NCBI GenBank assembly: GCA_017399175.1
Contig: JAFQEE010000023.1
Span: 1 to 64,000 of the forward strand
Source: Clostridia bacterium
Lineage (GTDB): Bacteria; Bacillota; Clostridia; Oscillospirales; Acutalibacteraceae
DNA: 64,000 nt
Direction: 5' to 3'
Shown here: in pieces, positions 1 to 5,997 of the stretch
Layout of the letters: every line of letters starts with the position of its first letter
Position numbering within the stretch: the first letter of the stretch is position 1
Notes under the pieces: generated by a model
Seen by the model: only the letters and a program-made list of their open reading frames with translations
What the model was told of the DNA's origin: nothing
Databases searched by the model: none
Program-made: the position numbers and the translations under genes

Positions 1-46
1 TTAACGCTCGAACCCTACGGGTTCTCATCCTTCTCTATCTCTAAAC

Positions 47-85
47 AAAAAATACACCCGCTACAAAAGGAGCAGGTGCATTTTT
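47..85 (-). terminator. Host tRNA-Trp terminator, first copy
   Basis: Read on the minus strand, a stem built from the complementary stretches at 53-61 and 71-80 is followed by an A/T tract giving a U-run (47-52 on the complement). It lies directly 3' of the CCA end of a partial tRNA-Trp, where the terminator of the unoccupied tRNA gene would be expected. Confidence 0.55.
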
Positions 86-224
86 GGCAGGGGCAGAAGG
101 ATTCGAATGCTAAATTCACAATGCGAATGGGGGATTCGCATTGTGCTTCTCGCTAAAAACAATTCCCCGAATTGTTTTCTTAACGCTCGAACCCTACGGG
201 TTCTCATCCTTCTCTATCTCTAAA

Positions 225-264
225 CAAAAAATACACCCGCTACAAAAGTAGCAGGTGCATTTTT
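225..264 (-). terminator. Host tRNA-Trp terminator, second copy
   Basis: Same hairpin as at 47-85 but with better pairing (GCTAC/GTAGC around a four-base loop). On the minus strand it is followed by a T-run and lies immediately after the CCA at the edge of attL. Before phage integration it would have ended the tRNA-Trp transcript; in the lysogen it is about 38.6 kb from the tRNA. Confidence 0.6.
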
Positions 265-309
265 GGCAGGGGCAGAAGGATTCGAACCCTCGGCACGTGG
301 TTTTGGAGA
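264..309. repeat. attL (46-bp core shared with attR)
   Basis: Positions 264-309 are identical to 38847-38892 and diverge at the next base on both sides. The core begins exactly at the tRNA-Trp CCA end and runs through the T arm, variable loop and 3' anticodon stem to the anticodon loop. This is the usual target of a tyrosine integrase at a tRNA 3' end. Confidence 0.95.
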
Positions 310-349
310 ATTCGCTTTTTAGGTTTTAAATGGCTATACAGAGCCGTTT

Positions 350-1525
350 TTACGAAGATTTGACTTGCATCTGACTTGCATTTGCTTTTTGTGGGGTTAA
401 AAATGCATCAAGTTTTGATATATCGTTCTTCTTTTTCTCTGCATCAAGGTGAGTATAAATTTCTAATGTTGTCTTTACATCAGAGTGTCCCATCTGTTCC
501 TTTGCAGTAAGGACATCAACACCTGCTTCGTACATTATTGTGCAGAAAGTGTGTCGTAGTTCGTGTGGGGTAAATGTTGAAATCATCATTGGAGCTTTTT
601 TAGGTGAGAATTTATTCGGTGTGCTTGTAAATTTTCCGTATTCTAAATTCAAATCAGTCATATAACTATCAAATAATCTTTTCCACGCTGTGTCGCTCAT
701 CATAGTCCCATTTGCAGAGGTAAGAACAAAAGGGGAGTGTCGTTCAAGAGTTCCAAGATAATCAATAAGAAGTTGTGGAACTGATACGATTCTTGTTTTG
801 CCGTTCTTTGGCGACTTAAATGTTTTTTGTTTGAAGTTAAATGACTTGCTTACAACTATCTGATTATTATCAAAATCAATATCATTCCATTGTAGAGCTG
901 TAGCTTCACCACGTCGCAATCCCGACAACATCAAGAGCATTGCAAAAGGTTTGGCTCTGTGTTCGAATTCTATTACGCGTTGTCTTTCTTCAGCGGATAA
1001 AGCTCGTCTTTTCTTTTGTGGTGCATCTTGTGGAAGTTTCAATCTTGCTGCAGGATTAAAATCCATAATACGATTATCAATAGCAAAATTAAAAACGGAT
1101 GTAACTATCTGTATATAACTTTTCAATGTTCCTTTTGCAGTTTTCCTTCCGGTGTATGGATTTTTCTCTGCTATATTATAAATTATTGTTTGTAAAGTCA
1201 GTGGTGCAATCTGATTAACTTTGTAGCCTTTTAAATATGATTTCCATATCCTGATTCTACTTTCAATTACATTGTATTGGTCAGCGGATACTTCTTGCTT
1301 TTTAGAATTCAACCAATAATCAGCCCATGTTTCAAAACTATCATTACTTGATGTAACATCGATTCCTTTTTTGAGAGATGTTCTGATTTCATCAGCTTTT
1401 TGATTTGCCTCTTTCTGTGTTTTGCCATAAACAGTTTTATACTTTCGTTTTCCGTTGACTTTACCGATGTACACTTGAACGGCAAATCTGCCATCTTCTC
1501 TTTTGGTATTAGATTTTTTAGGCAT
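350..1525 (-). CDS. Tyrosine-family site-specific integrase
   Basis: 391-residue phage integrase that would recombine attP with the tRNA-Trp attB. The N-terminal part (about 1-60) resembles the basic AP2-like arm-binding domain, residues about 60-160 the SAM-like core-binding domain, and the rest the catalytic domain. Visible catalytic residues are R204 (GLRRGE), H321-x-x-R324, H347 (MGHSD) and the nucleophile Y357 (EIYTHL). The ATG at 1525 is preferred over one 21 bases upstream because an AGGAG sequence lies just before it. The gene ends 40 bp inside attL, as is typical for prophages. Family membership is certain; use of this att site follows from position. Confidence 0.95.
   Translation of the reverse strand: MPKKSNTKREDGRFAVQVYIGKVNGKRKYKTVYGKTQKEANQKADEIRTSLKKGIDVTSSNDSFETWADYWLNSKKQEVSADQYNVIESRIRIWKSYLKGYKVNQIAPLTLQTIIYNIAEKNPYTGRKTAKGTLKSYIQIVTSVFNFAIDNRIMDFNPAARLKLPQDAPQKKRRALSAEERQRVIEFEHRAKPFAMLLMLSGLRRGEATALQWNDIDFDNNQIVVSKSFNFKQKTFKSPKNGKTRIVSVPQLLIDYLGTLERHSPFVLTSANGTMMSDTAWKRLFDSYMTDLNLEYGKFTSTPNKFSPKKAPMMISTFTPHELRHTFCTIMYEAGVDVLTAKEQMGHSDVKTTLEIYTHLDAEKKKNDISKLDAFLTPQKANASQMQVKSS
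360..381. repeat. Integrase arm-type sites, left pair
   Basis: Two adjacent direct copies of an 11-mer, TTGACTTGCAT at 360-370 and CTGACTTGCAT at 371-381. The same motif occurs twice in the same orientation at 38710-38732 near attR. Paired short direct repeats inside both ends match arm-binding sites of Tn916/lambda-type integrases. Here they are embedded in the last codons of the integrase gene. Confidence 0.65.
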
Positions 1526-1546
1526 TATACCACTCCTTTTAGGCAT

Positions 1547-1579
1547 AAAAATGCCCGAGACTTGATTTTTTAGTCCGGG
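1547..1579 (-). terminator. Possible attenuator hairpin in the integrase leader
   Basis: On the minus strand CCCGGACT (1572-1579 side) pairs imperfectly with AGTCTCGGG (1554-1562 side), followed by CATTTTTATG, ending about 22 bases before the integrase start. A terminator between promoter and start would dampen integrase expression. No promoter is assigned with confidence. Confidence 0.4.
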
Positions 1580-1580
1580 T

Positions 1581-1625
1581 GTGATACAATATAACCGCTT
1601 TGGAGAGCCGGTTTGTTTGTATCAC
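1581..1625. repeat. Inverted repeat upstream of integrase
   Basis: GTGATACAA at 1581-1589 is perfectly complementary to TTGTATCAC at 1617-1625, with further AACCG/CGGTT pairing inside. It lies in the leader or operator region of the integrase gene. It could be a regulator site or an RNA hairpin; its role is not shown by sequence alone. Confidence 0.5.
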
Positions 1626-1676
1626 ACTCAGACCGTATATACCGTTCATCTGTTGGTAGCAGGTGGGCGGTTTTTT
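1626..1676 (+). repeat. Direct repeat flanking the ToxIN module, copy 1
   Basis: A roughly 50-bp sequence (ACTCAGACCGTATAT, then a G-U-rich hairpin at 1642-1670, then a T-run) recurs at 2555-2608. The hairpin is better paired as plus-strand RNA (T-G pairs) than as minus-strand RNA, so it could end rightward transcription. It sits just beyond the toxN stop codon. Confidence 0.7.
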
Positions 1677-1690
1677 ATTTTGATATTACA

Positions 1691-2215
1691 TTACTTTTTC
1701 TTGATTTTTGTGACTTTAGTCTTTGCTTTTTTATAGTTTGGATTATAATTATCACAAGCTCTTTCTAACTTTTTAAAATTACAACAGATATTAGAAAGAA
1801 AAGCATTGTTTCCTTTTGTTGACTTATAATATGTTTTTGTTGCAGAGTTAAAAACATCAGCTTTCCTTTTATTTATATAGGAAATTTGTCTTCTTAACAG
1901 TTCAGCATATTTTTCATCTGTTTCATTATTAATATCAAATGAGATTAAAGCTGAGTCAGGTACAGGAATCATATTGTTGAAACCAAGTAAACCAAGATTG
2001 CCATTGTCTAATTTCATAATATGGATACCAGGTTTAATTTTACTATGATTCGGTTTTGGTGACTCCATTGGAACAAAATATTTATAACTACCAACAATTA
2101 AAAGAACACCAACATAAGGTCGTTTTTGGTCTTTGTTATTTTGTACTCGATTATCACGCGATTTCAGATAGTTTATGTATTTTTCTTCAATACGGTATAA
2201 TTTTAAATTTTCCAT
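1691..2215 (-). CDS. toxN: ToxN/AbiQ-family type III toxin (endoribonuclease)
   Basis: 174 residues. The order MENLKLYRI..YI.YL, then YVGVLLIVGSYKYFVP, SPKPNH, GNLGLLGFNNMIPVP and a helical basic C-terminus matches the ToxN/AbiQ family. These endoribonucleases are held inactive by a repetitive RNA pseudoknot antitoxin and cause abortive infection. The start at 2215 follows a GGAGG (2218-2223); a longer in-frame reading upstream lacks support because it runs through the terminator. The gene lies just after a terminator and three RNA repeats, the canonical ToxI arrangement. As prophage cargo it would give the lysogen resistance to other phages; that role is inferred from the family. Confidence 0.9.
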   Translation of the reverse strand: MENLKLYRIEEKYINYLKSRDNRVQNNKDQKRPYVGVLLIVGSYKYFVPMESPKPNHSKIKPGIHIMKLDNGNLGLLGFNNMIPVPDSALISFDINNETDEKYAELLRRQISYINKRKADVFNSATKTYYKSTKGNNAFLSNICCNFKKLERACDNYNPNYKKAKTKVTKIKKK

Positions 2216-2225
2216 AATCCTCCAC

Positions 2226-2263
2226 AATAAAAAATGACGAAATGAACAACCGCCCATTTCGTC
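2226..2263 (-). terminator. Intrinsic terminator between toxI and toxN
   Basis: On the minus strand GACGAAATG (2255-2263) pairs perfectly with CATTTCGTC (2236-2244), followed by a T-rich run (2228-2234). It ends 11 bases before the toxN start. In type III systems a leaky terminator here makes antitoxin RNA exceed toxin mRNA. Confidence 0.85.
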
Positions 2264-2371
2264 TTTTTAAGTCCCTACTTTCGGCAAGGGATTTCCGCTT
2301 TTTTAAGGTCTTACTTTCGGCAAAGACTTTCCGCTTTTTTAAGTTCCGATTTTACGGCTCGGACTTTCCGC
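2264..2371 (-). ncRNA. toxI: ToxI antitoxin RNA: three tandem 35-37-nt repeats
   Basis: Units at 2264-2298, 2299-2334 and 2335-2371, each reading on the minus strand GCGGAAA, 5' stem arm, a GCCG-containing loop, 3' stem arm, CTTAAAAA. The stem arms differ between units but stay complementary (TCCCT/AGGGA, GTCTT/AAGAC, TCCGA/TCGGA). Compensatory change of this kind is strong evidence for RNA structure. Repeat number and length match ToxI antitoxins, which ToxN cuts into pseudoknot monomers. A sigma-A promoter lies upstream and a terminator downstream. Confidence 0.88.
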
Positions 2372-2424
2372 TTGGAGCGAACGAGCAAACATATTCGAGA
2401 GCCGAATTAAATTTGTCATTCAGC

Positions 2425-2441
2425 GTGGAGATAATCTCCAC
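2425..2441. promoter_or_regulatory. Palindrome at the toxIN transcription start
   Basis: GTGGAGAT and ATCTCCAC flank a single base at 2425-2441, directly downstream of the toxI -10 box. It could be an operator or a 5' hairpin of the antitoxin transcript. Confidence 0.45.
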
Positions 2442-2447
2442 ACTTAT

Positions 2448-2476
2448 ATTATATACGGAATCGCGCCAAAAATCAA
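2448..2476 (-). promoter_or_regulatory. toxIN promoter
   Basis: Minus-strand TTGATT (2471-2476), 17-bp spacer, TATAAT (2448-2453). Transcription would start near 2441 and run through the ToxI repeats into toxN. Confidence 0.85.
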
Positions 2477-2554
2477 CAACAAGATATGGGCTGTTTATTT
2501 AATTTTGTTCCAAATATGGTATATATTGTGATTTGCTATTGTACTGATATTTAT

Positions 2555-2608
2555 ACTCAGACCGTATATGAACCGTTCATCTGTTGGTAGCAGATGGGCG
2601 GTTTTTTT
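2555..2608 (+). repeat. Direct repeat flanking the ToxIN module, copy 2
   Basis: Near-identical to 1626-1676 (same CTCAGACCGTATAT lead, same hairpin at 2573-2601 with one loop-proximal substitution, same T-run). Together the copies bracket promoter, toxI and toxN exactly, as if the module entered or moved as a unit. Confidence 0.7.
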
Positions 2609-2629
2609 AATATATTTATATTGGTGCTA

Positions 2630-2920
2630 TTATGATTTATTTAGCATATAAAGGATTACTGTTATAACAAAAGCGATAATTGCACTAATCCACCACAAAG
2701 TCGTTGAATTTTTGAATACATTGCTCAATACTATCACTACGCCGAATGCTGCTACAAATCCAAAGAACACAGCAGGAAATAACTGTTCCATAATTGTTCC
2801 ATCAAAACTGCCACTTCGCCAAGCAATTCCACCTATAATTATAAATAAAAGCGGTCCCCATACACAAGAAAGGATAGCAATATCCTTTAAAAGAGACTTA
2901 TTTTTTTCATTATTTGCCAT
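2630..2920 (-). CDS. Small membrane protein, unknown
   Basis: 96 residues; MANNEKNKS is preferred as the start because a GGGGG-containing ribosome site precedes it. Three hydrophobic segments are visible (about 15-30, 45-65 and 72-92) with a lysine-rich N-terminus. I do not recognise a family. It lies in the lysogeny region between ToxIN and the repressor and on the repressor's strand, where morons and superinfection-exclusion proteins are often carried; a role in exclusion is only a guess. Confidence 0.65.
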   Translation of the reverse strand: MANNEKNKSLLKDIAILSCVWGPLLFIIIGGIAWRSGSFDGTIMEQLFPAVFFGFVAAFGVVIVLSNVFKNSTTLWWISAIIAFVITVILYMLNKS

Positions 2921-3050
2921 AGTGAGATTCCCCCATATAAATATATTTGTAAATACCAATTAAAGTGACTATCTGCTACCAACAAGAAAGTGTGCTTTAA
3001 CTTGCAAATAACAAACACTTCAACTAAAATTTTACTCTTAATCAACTACC

Positions 3051-3596
3051 TTATCTTGAATGGCTATATCGATTTCCGTAACAATCTTCAATCGTTAGCT
3101 CTGATGAGTAATATGCATCAATGAATGAGTCAACATCATTTCGTAAAAGCCTTACACTCGTCTTGTATAGACTTCGTTCAACTCTTTTTAAAAGCCAAGC
3201 ATTTATAACCCAACAAGTAGCTAACAGGGGAATAGCAATTGGCAATTCAAAGAAGAATAAATCGATAATGATTATACCAATTGCAACCCATGTACTTTTG
3301 ATTTTAAATGCATTAAGAAAAATAATTACAAATGGAAGTATAAGCTCTAATAATATGAGAAGAAGCAGAAAAAAATTTTGGTGTTCTATCGTGGCAATAA
3401 CAGTTAAAACAATAGAAGGTATTATACCAAAATAATTTCCGTAGGAAACAGTGAATGGCCTTTCTAAATATGATATATCTCTTAATGCTCTGCTTGATAT
3501 GAAAATTTTTGCTTTGTTATTATATATGGCAGTAAACAAATCTTCATAAGAATTATAGGGTGTGTCTTCCAAAATAGTTTCTAAATCAGTATTCAT
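3051..3596 (-). CDS. Integral membrane protein, unknown
   Basis: 181 residues with a good AGGAGA ribosome site. An acidic N-terminal stretch of about 45 residues precedes three or four hydrophobic segments (about 50-70, 73-98, 102-122, 125-140); the charged C-terminus contains paired Arg/Asp residues. No family is recognised. It lies immediately downstream of the repressor gene on the same strand, so it is probably transcribed from the repressor promoter in the lysogen and could act in lysogenic conversion or superinfection exclusion. Confidence 0.65.
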   Translation of the reverse strand: MNTDLETILEDTPYNSYEDLFTAIYNNKAKIFISSRALRDISYLERPFTVSYGNYFGIIPSIVLTVIATIEHQNFFLLLLILLELILPFVIIFLNAFKIKSTWVAIGIIIIDLFFFELPIAIPLLATCWVINAWLLKRVERSLYKTSVRLLRNDVDSFIDAYYSSELTIEDCYGNRYSHSR

Positions 3597-3617
3597 TTTT
3601 AAACATCTCCTATGTTT

Positions 3618-4265
3618 TCAAATTTCTCTTATTAATAATCTTGGTATGCCCAATATTCTGCATTGTTCCAAATCGCTATTTGTAATTTCTTTAGGCTTGT
3701 ATTGAGGATTTATAGGAACAAGTTTCATCCAATCTTCGCCGTCAACATATTCGACCTTTTTAAGTGTTGCGTTTTCTCCTTCATAGAGAACTGCACCGAT
3801 TTCACCGCTATGATTAAGTGTTGACTGACGAAGAATTAAAACTTTATCACCATCCATATAAAGAGGATACATAGAATCTCCCTTAACGGAGAGGACAAAG
3901 TATTCCTCTTTTTTTCTGCCCTTTAAGTATGTAAGTGGAATTTCAACGGTTTCACCACTCCAGTTTTCGACTGCTATTTCATCATATCCTGCAGCAATAG
4001 AACCAACAACAGGGAATGTGACTGTTTCAAAAGTCAGATTAGGATGCCTTAGTTTATATTTTTGTTCTTCACCAATAAGATATGATAAATTGACATTAAA
4101 AAAATCTGCAATTGCTTCAAGTGTTTCAAAATCTGGTGTACGATTGCCGTTTTCATACATCGAGATAGCACTTTTGGATATCTTTAATTTATCAGCTAAC
4201 TCATCTTGGGTTAACTGCTCTTTTTTTCGCAAGTTTCTTAAAATTTCAGAAAAAAGTATTGGCAT
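3618..4265 (-). CDS. CI-like repressor (HTH_3 plus S24/LexA peptidase)
   Basis: 215 residues. The N-terminal helix-turn-helix (about 6-60, LTQDELADKLKISKSAISMY) binds DNA. The C-terminal half is an S24 peptidase with nucleophile S131 (KGDSMYP), a lysine near 169 (TLKKVEY) and an Ala-Gly cleavage site near 92-93 (GSIAAGYDE). It should therefore autocleave with RecA filaments and induce the prophage on DNA damage. ATG 4265 follows a GAGGTGG ribosome site. It is divergent from a Cro-like gene, and several copies of a partial palindrome lie between them. Confidence 0.93.
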   Translation of the reverse strand: MPILFSEILRNLRKKEQLTQDELADKLKISKSAISMYENGNRTPDFETLEAIADFFNVNLSYLIGEEQKYKLRHPNLTFETVTFPVVGSIAAGYDEIAVENWSGETVEIPLTYLKGRKKEEYFVLSVKGDSMYPLYMDGDKVLILRQSTLNHSGEIGAVLYEGENATLKKVEYVDGEDWMKLVPINPQYKPKEITNSDLEQCRILGIPRLLIREI

Positions 4266-4283
4266 AATTACCACCTCAATGGA

Positions 4284-4312
4284 ATAATATCACGAAATGT
4301 GAAAAAAGTCAA
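4284..4312 (-). promoter_or_regulatory. Repressor (cI) promoter with operator in its spacer
   Basis: Minus-strand TTGACT (4307-4312), 17-bp spacer, TATTAT (4284-4289). The palindrome TCACGAAATGTGA at 4290-4302 fills most of the spacer, so the bound protein would block this promoter. Confidence 0.8.
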
Positions 4313-4318
4313 TAAAAA

Positions 4319-4335
4319 GTTCACAAAAAGTGTTG
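4319..4335. promoter_or_regulatory. Central operator in the cI/cro switch
   Basis: GTTCACAAAAAGTGTTG resembles the TCAC-N5-GTGA operator palindrome. It lies between the divergent promoters and overlaps the cro -35 box. Confidence 0.6.
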
Positions 4336-4361
4336 ACAAAAAGGAAAAATGAGTGTATAGT
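4333..4361 (+). promoter_or_regulatory. Early rightward (cro) promoter
   Basis: TTGACA (4333-4338), 17-bp spacer, TATAGT (4356-4361). An operator-like sequence follows at the start site, so it should be silenced by the repressor. Confidence 0.85.
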
Positions 4362-4365
4362 AAAA

Positions 4366-4382
4366 GTACACGATATGTGAAC
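4366..4382. promoter_or_regulatory. Operator at the cro transcription start
   Basis: GTACACGATATGTGAAC shares the CACGAWATGTGA core with 4290-4302. A fourth, partial match (GTACACGAAATGTAAAC) lies at the 3' end of the cro-like gene, 4611-4627. Confidence 0.65.
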
Positions 4383-4394
4383 AGAGGTGAAATA

Positions 4395-4625
4395 ATGGAA
4401 AAGTTAGTAATAGATAAAGAAAAAATGGCAGAAAAATTGAAACAATTTAGAGGGGATAAGACCCAAAAAGAAGTGTGTTTAGATGTAGGGATAACGCCAT
4501 CGGCTCTTGCAATGTATGAAACAGGTGAAAGGGTTCCACGTGATGAAATTAAAGTCGTTCTTGCTAATTATTATCACACAACAATAAATGAACTTTTTTT
4601 TAACCTAAAAGTACACGAAATGTAA
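4395..4625 (+). CDS. Cro-like HTH regulator
   Basis: 76 residues, almost entirely an HTH_3 domain (KLKQFRGDKTQKEVCLDVGITPSALAMYETG). The start at 4395 follows GAGGTGA. It is the first rightward gene after the early promoter and probably opposes the CI-like repressor at the shared operators. A further operator-like sequence overlaps its 3' end, which may allow repression downstream. Assignment as the lytic switch protein rests on position and size. Confidence 0.85.
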   Translation: MEKLVIDKEKMAEKLKQFRGDKTQKEVCLDVGITPSALAMYETGERVPRDEIKVVLANYYHTTINELFFNLKVHEM

Positions 4626-4660
4626 ACTTATAACATCCCACAACCCCGGAGGTGAGAAAG

Positions 4661-4813
4661 ATGAAAGAGATAACAATTAAACTCAAAGTGCCTAACAACA
4701 AAATTTTTAACACAGTTAGATTCAAGAGATTATTAAAAAAAGAGTCGATTGAATATAAGATAATTCAACCGACTGGAAAAATATGTTGTTCAAAAGGTTT
4801 TAATCTTCAATAG
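4661..4813 (+). CDS. Small basic early protein (50 aa), unknown
   Basis: Starts MKEITIKLKVPNN after a strong GGAGGTGA site and ends at a TAG at 4811-4813, overlapping by 14 bases the end of the opposing gene. It is rich in Lys/Arg. It is probably the second gene of the rightward early transcript. Confidence 0.6.
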   Translation: MKEITIKLKVPNNKIFNTVRFKRLLKKESIEYKIIQPTGKICCSKGFNLQ

Positions 4814-4982
4814 CTTCAACTTCATCATAATCAATTGTGAGAGACTCATTTTTAATAGCTCCAAATGTCATGCAACCAGGCAAGTCATCTTCAGCTTCAA
4901 TTAAATCGATTTCGACAGTTTTATAACCATCATTAGTTATTTCGGTGAGTCTTTCTATCAATTCGGATATTTTAAATATCAT
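4800..4982 (-). CDS. Small acidic phage protein (60 aa), unknown
   Basis: MIFKISELIERLTEITNDGY, followed by a strongly acidic C-terminus (DYDEVEAIED). The start follows AAAGGA. It points against the early genes and has its own promoter at 5032-5059. Similar short acidic proteins occur in Firmicutes phages without known function. Confidence 0.6.
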   Translation of the reverse strand: MIFKISELIERLTEITNDGYKTVEIDLIEAEDDLPGCMTFGAIKNESLTIDYDEVEAIED

Positions 4983-5031
4983 TGTTATTTTCCTTTCTTT
5001 ATAAACTCGGCTCTGCAAAGCCTGTAACTCT

Positions 5032-5059
5032 ATTATATAGAAAAGGGAAAAATTTTCAA
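5032..5059 (-). promoter_or_regulatory. Promoter for the 60-aa minus-strand gene
   Basis: Minus-strand TTGAAA (5054-5059), 16-bp spacer, TATAAT (5032-5037), about 50 bases before the start codon. Confidence 0.7.
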
Positions 5060-5073
5060 GTAAACAATATATT

Positions 5074-5333
5074 TTCACAGGGCTTTTCCGTCGTACAGGC
5101 TGAAAAGAACATTTTTTGCAAATTTTTTATCCATAGGGCATTTTGTGTAAGTCAACATACCGACTCTCCAAGGTAGGTATAAACAGCTTTGTGACAAAAA
5201 GTGATTATACACAGATTTCCATACATACCTGCAGAACTGACCCACCACTGCAGGAAAAATTCTCCTTAATGATTTTTTATTGTACACCATTTTATACATA
5301 GCATCGGTCTGTACGATGGAAAAGCTCTGTGAA
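5074..5333 (+). ncRNA. Putative structured RNA bounded by a 25-bp inverted repeat
   Basis: The arm at 5074-5098 pairs with 5309-5333. The two non-Watson-Crick positions would be G-U pairs in plus-strand RNA but A-C mismatches in minus-strand RNA. An internal perfect stem (CCTGCAG/CTGCAGG around 13 nt, near 5228-5255) adds support. No convincing gene fills the interval, and a gene with a strong ribosome site begins 24 bases downstream. It could instead be a protein-binding or mobile inverted repeat. Confidence 0.4.
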
Positions 5334-5356
5334 CCAAAGAAAAGGAAGGTGAGTAT

Positions 5357-5584
5357 ATGACAGGTAATATATTAGCTTATGCTCCTCAATGGAACAAACA
5401 ATATACAACAATGTCAGAAGCTCCGGCACTTCTTACTATTGAGGAAGCTGCAATATTATTTAAGATACCGCAGGACAATGTAAGAATTCTATGCAGGAAC
5501 AATACATTTGTTGCCTTCAAAATAGGTAGGGAGTGGCGAATACATAAAGAGGAAACATTAAAGAAACTTACAGGGGGAGTCTGA
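5357..5584 (+). CDS. Excisionase/MerR-like helix-turn-helix protein
   Basis: 75 residues after an AAGGAAGGTGA ribosome site. The core ALLTIEEAAILFKIPQDNVRILC followed by FKIGREWRIHKEE is the winged HTH_17 (excisionase/MerR-like) pattern. It could be the recombination directionality factor for the integrase or another early regulator; it is far from the integrase gene, so this is open. Its stop overlaps the next start. Confidence 0.8.
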   Translation: MTGNILAYAPQWNKQYTTMSEAPALLTIEEAAILFKIPQDNVRILCRNNTFVAFKIGREWRIHKEETLKKLTGGV

Positions 5585-5784
5585 TGCGAAAATTTAGAAA
5601 TTATCAAGGTGAAACTGTTGAAATTGATGAAGTACCATTTAAAATGAAGTCACCAAAGTGGGTATTGAGGTTTAAATCACCGAAAGGCGATATAACCTGT
5701 ATCGAGACAGTTGACTCTGAAGACAAAATCGGCGGTGTGCTGAATAAACACGGTGACGGAATATGGATTGAGCAAGCCACATGA
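5584..5784 (+). CDS. Hypothetical early protein (66 aa)
   Basis: Begins in the TGATG overlap with the preceding gene and itself overlaps the next by four bases, so all three are translationally coupled. Lys-rich, predicted soluble beta-rich (WVLRFKSPKGDITCIETVD). No family recognised. Confidence 0.6.
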   Translation: MRKFRNYQGETVEIDEVPFKMKSPKWVLRFKSPKGDITCIETVDSEDKIGGVLNKHGDGIWIEQAT

Positions 5785-5993
5785 CACCATATTCAAAGAA
5801 GTTCGCCGGATATACAGCAAAAATCCAAGCATTAAAGAACGGTAGAGTTTGTTTAAGTGTTTATAACAAAGAACAGCAAATGAAACAACACTTGGAATGT
5901 GACAGCGTGGAAGAAGCTACACAGTTACTACAACTCAGCGGTCAACAATGGCAAAAAGAACAAGAAACAATAATTTATGTAGTAAAGGAGTGA
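5781..5993 (+). CDS. Hypothetical early protein (70 aa)
   Basis: Four-base overlap (ATGA) with the gene before. The pattern YTAKIQALKNGRVCLSVYNKEQQ suggests a small beta-sheet domain followed by a helix. No family recognised. Confidence 0.6.
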   Translation: MTPYSKKFAGYTAKIQALKNGRVCLSVYNKEQQMKQHLECDSVEEATQLLQLSGQQWQKEQETIIYVVKE

Positions 5994-5997
5994 GAAG

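Larger units (their letters stand above)
1..286. repeat. Tandem direct repeat (179-bp period) left of the prophage
   Basis: Positions 1-107 recur almost exactly at 180-286. Each copy holds a terminator-like hairpin followed by the CCA end and acceptor/T-arm part of tRNA-Trp (85-107 and 264 onward). The spacer carries two near-perfect palindromes: arms 117-128/134-145 around GGGGG, and arms 156-165/169-178 around CCC. Apart from these no gene is visible in 1-349. The first copy keeps only about 23 bp of tRNA 3' end, so it looks like a scar or duplication at the integration site. Confidence 0.85.

Noticed and set aside
2264-2371. CRISPR array
   Set aside because: Three direct units without unique spacers; the units themselves covary in stems and abut a terminator and ToxN, so ToxI is the better call.
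2242-2502. 86-codon reading frame on the plus strand across the ToxI repeats
   Set aside because: Its repetitive Phe/Leu-rich product simply translates the antitoxin repeats in antisense; no ribosome site, and RNA evidence is much stronger.
5075-5299. 74-codon minus-strand frame in the 5.1-5.3 kb gap
   Set aside because: No ribosome site and poor composition; the region is better explained by a structured RNA or inverted repeat.
5357-5584. Definite excisionase (xis)
   Set aside because: The HTH fold fits, but the gene is 4 kb from int and on the other strand; kept as excisionase/MerR-like only.
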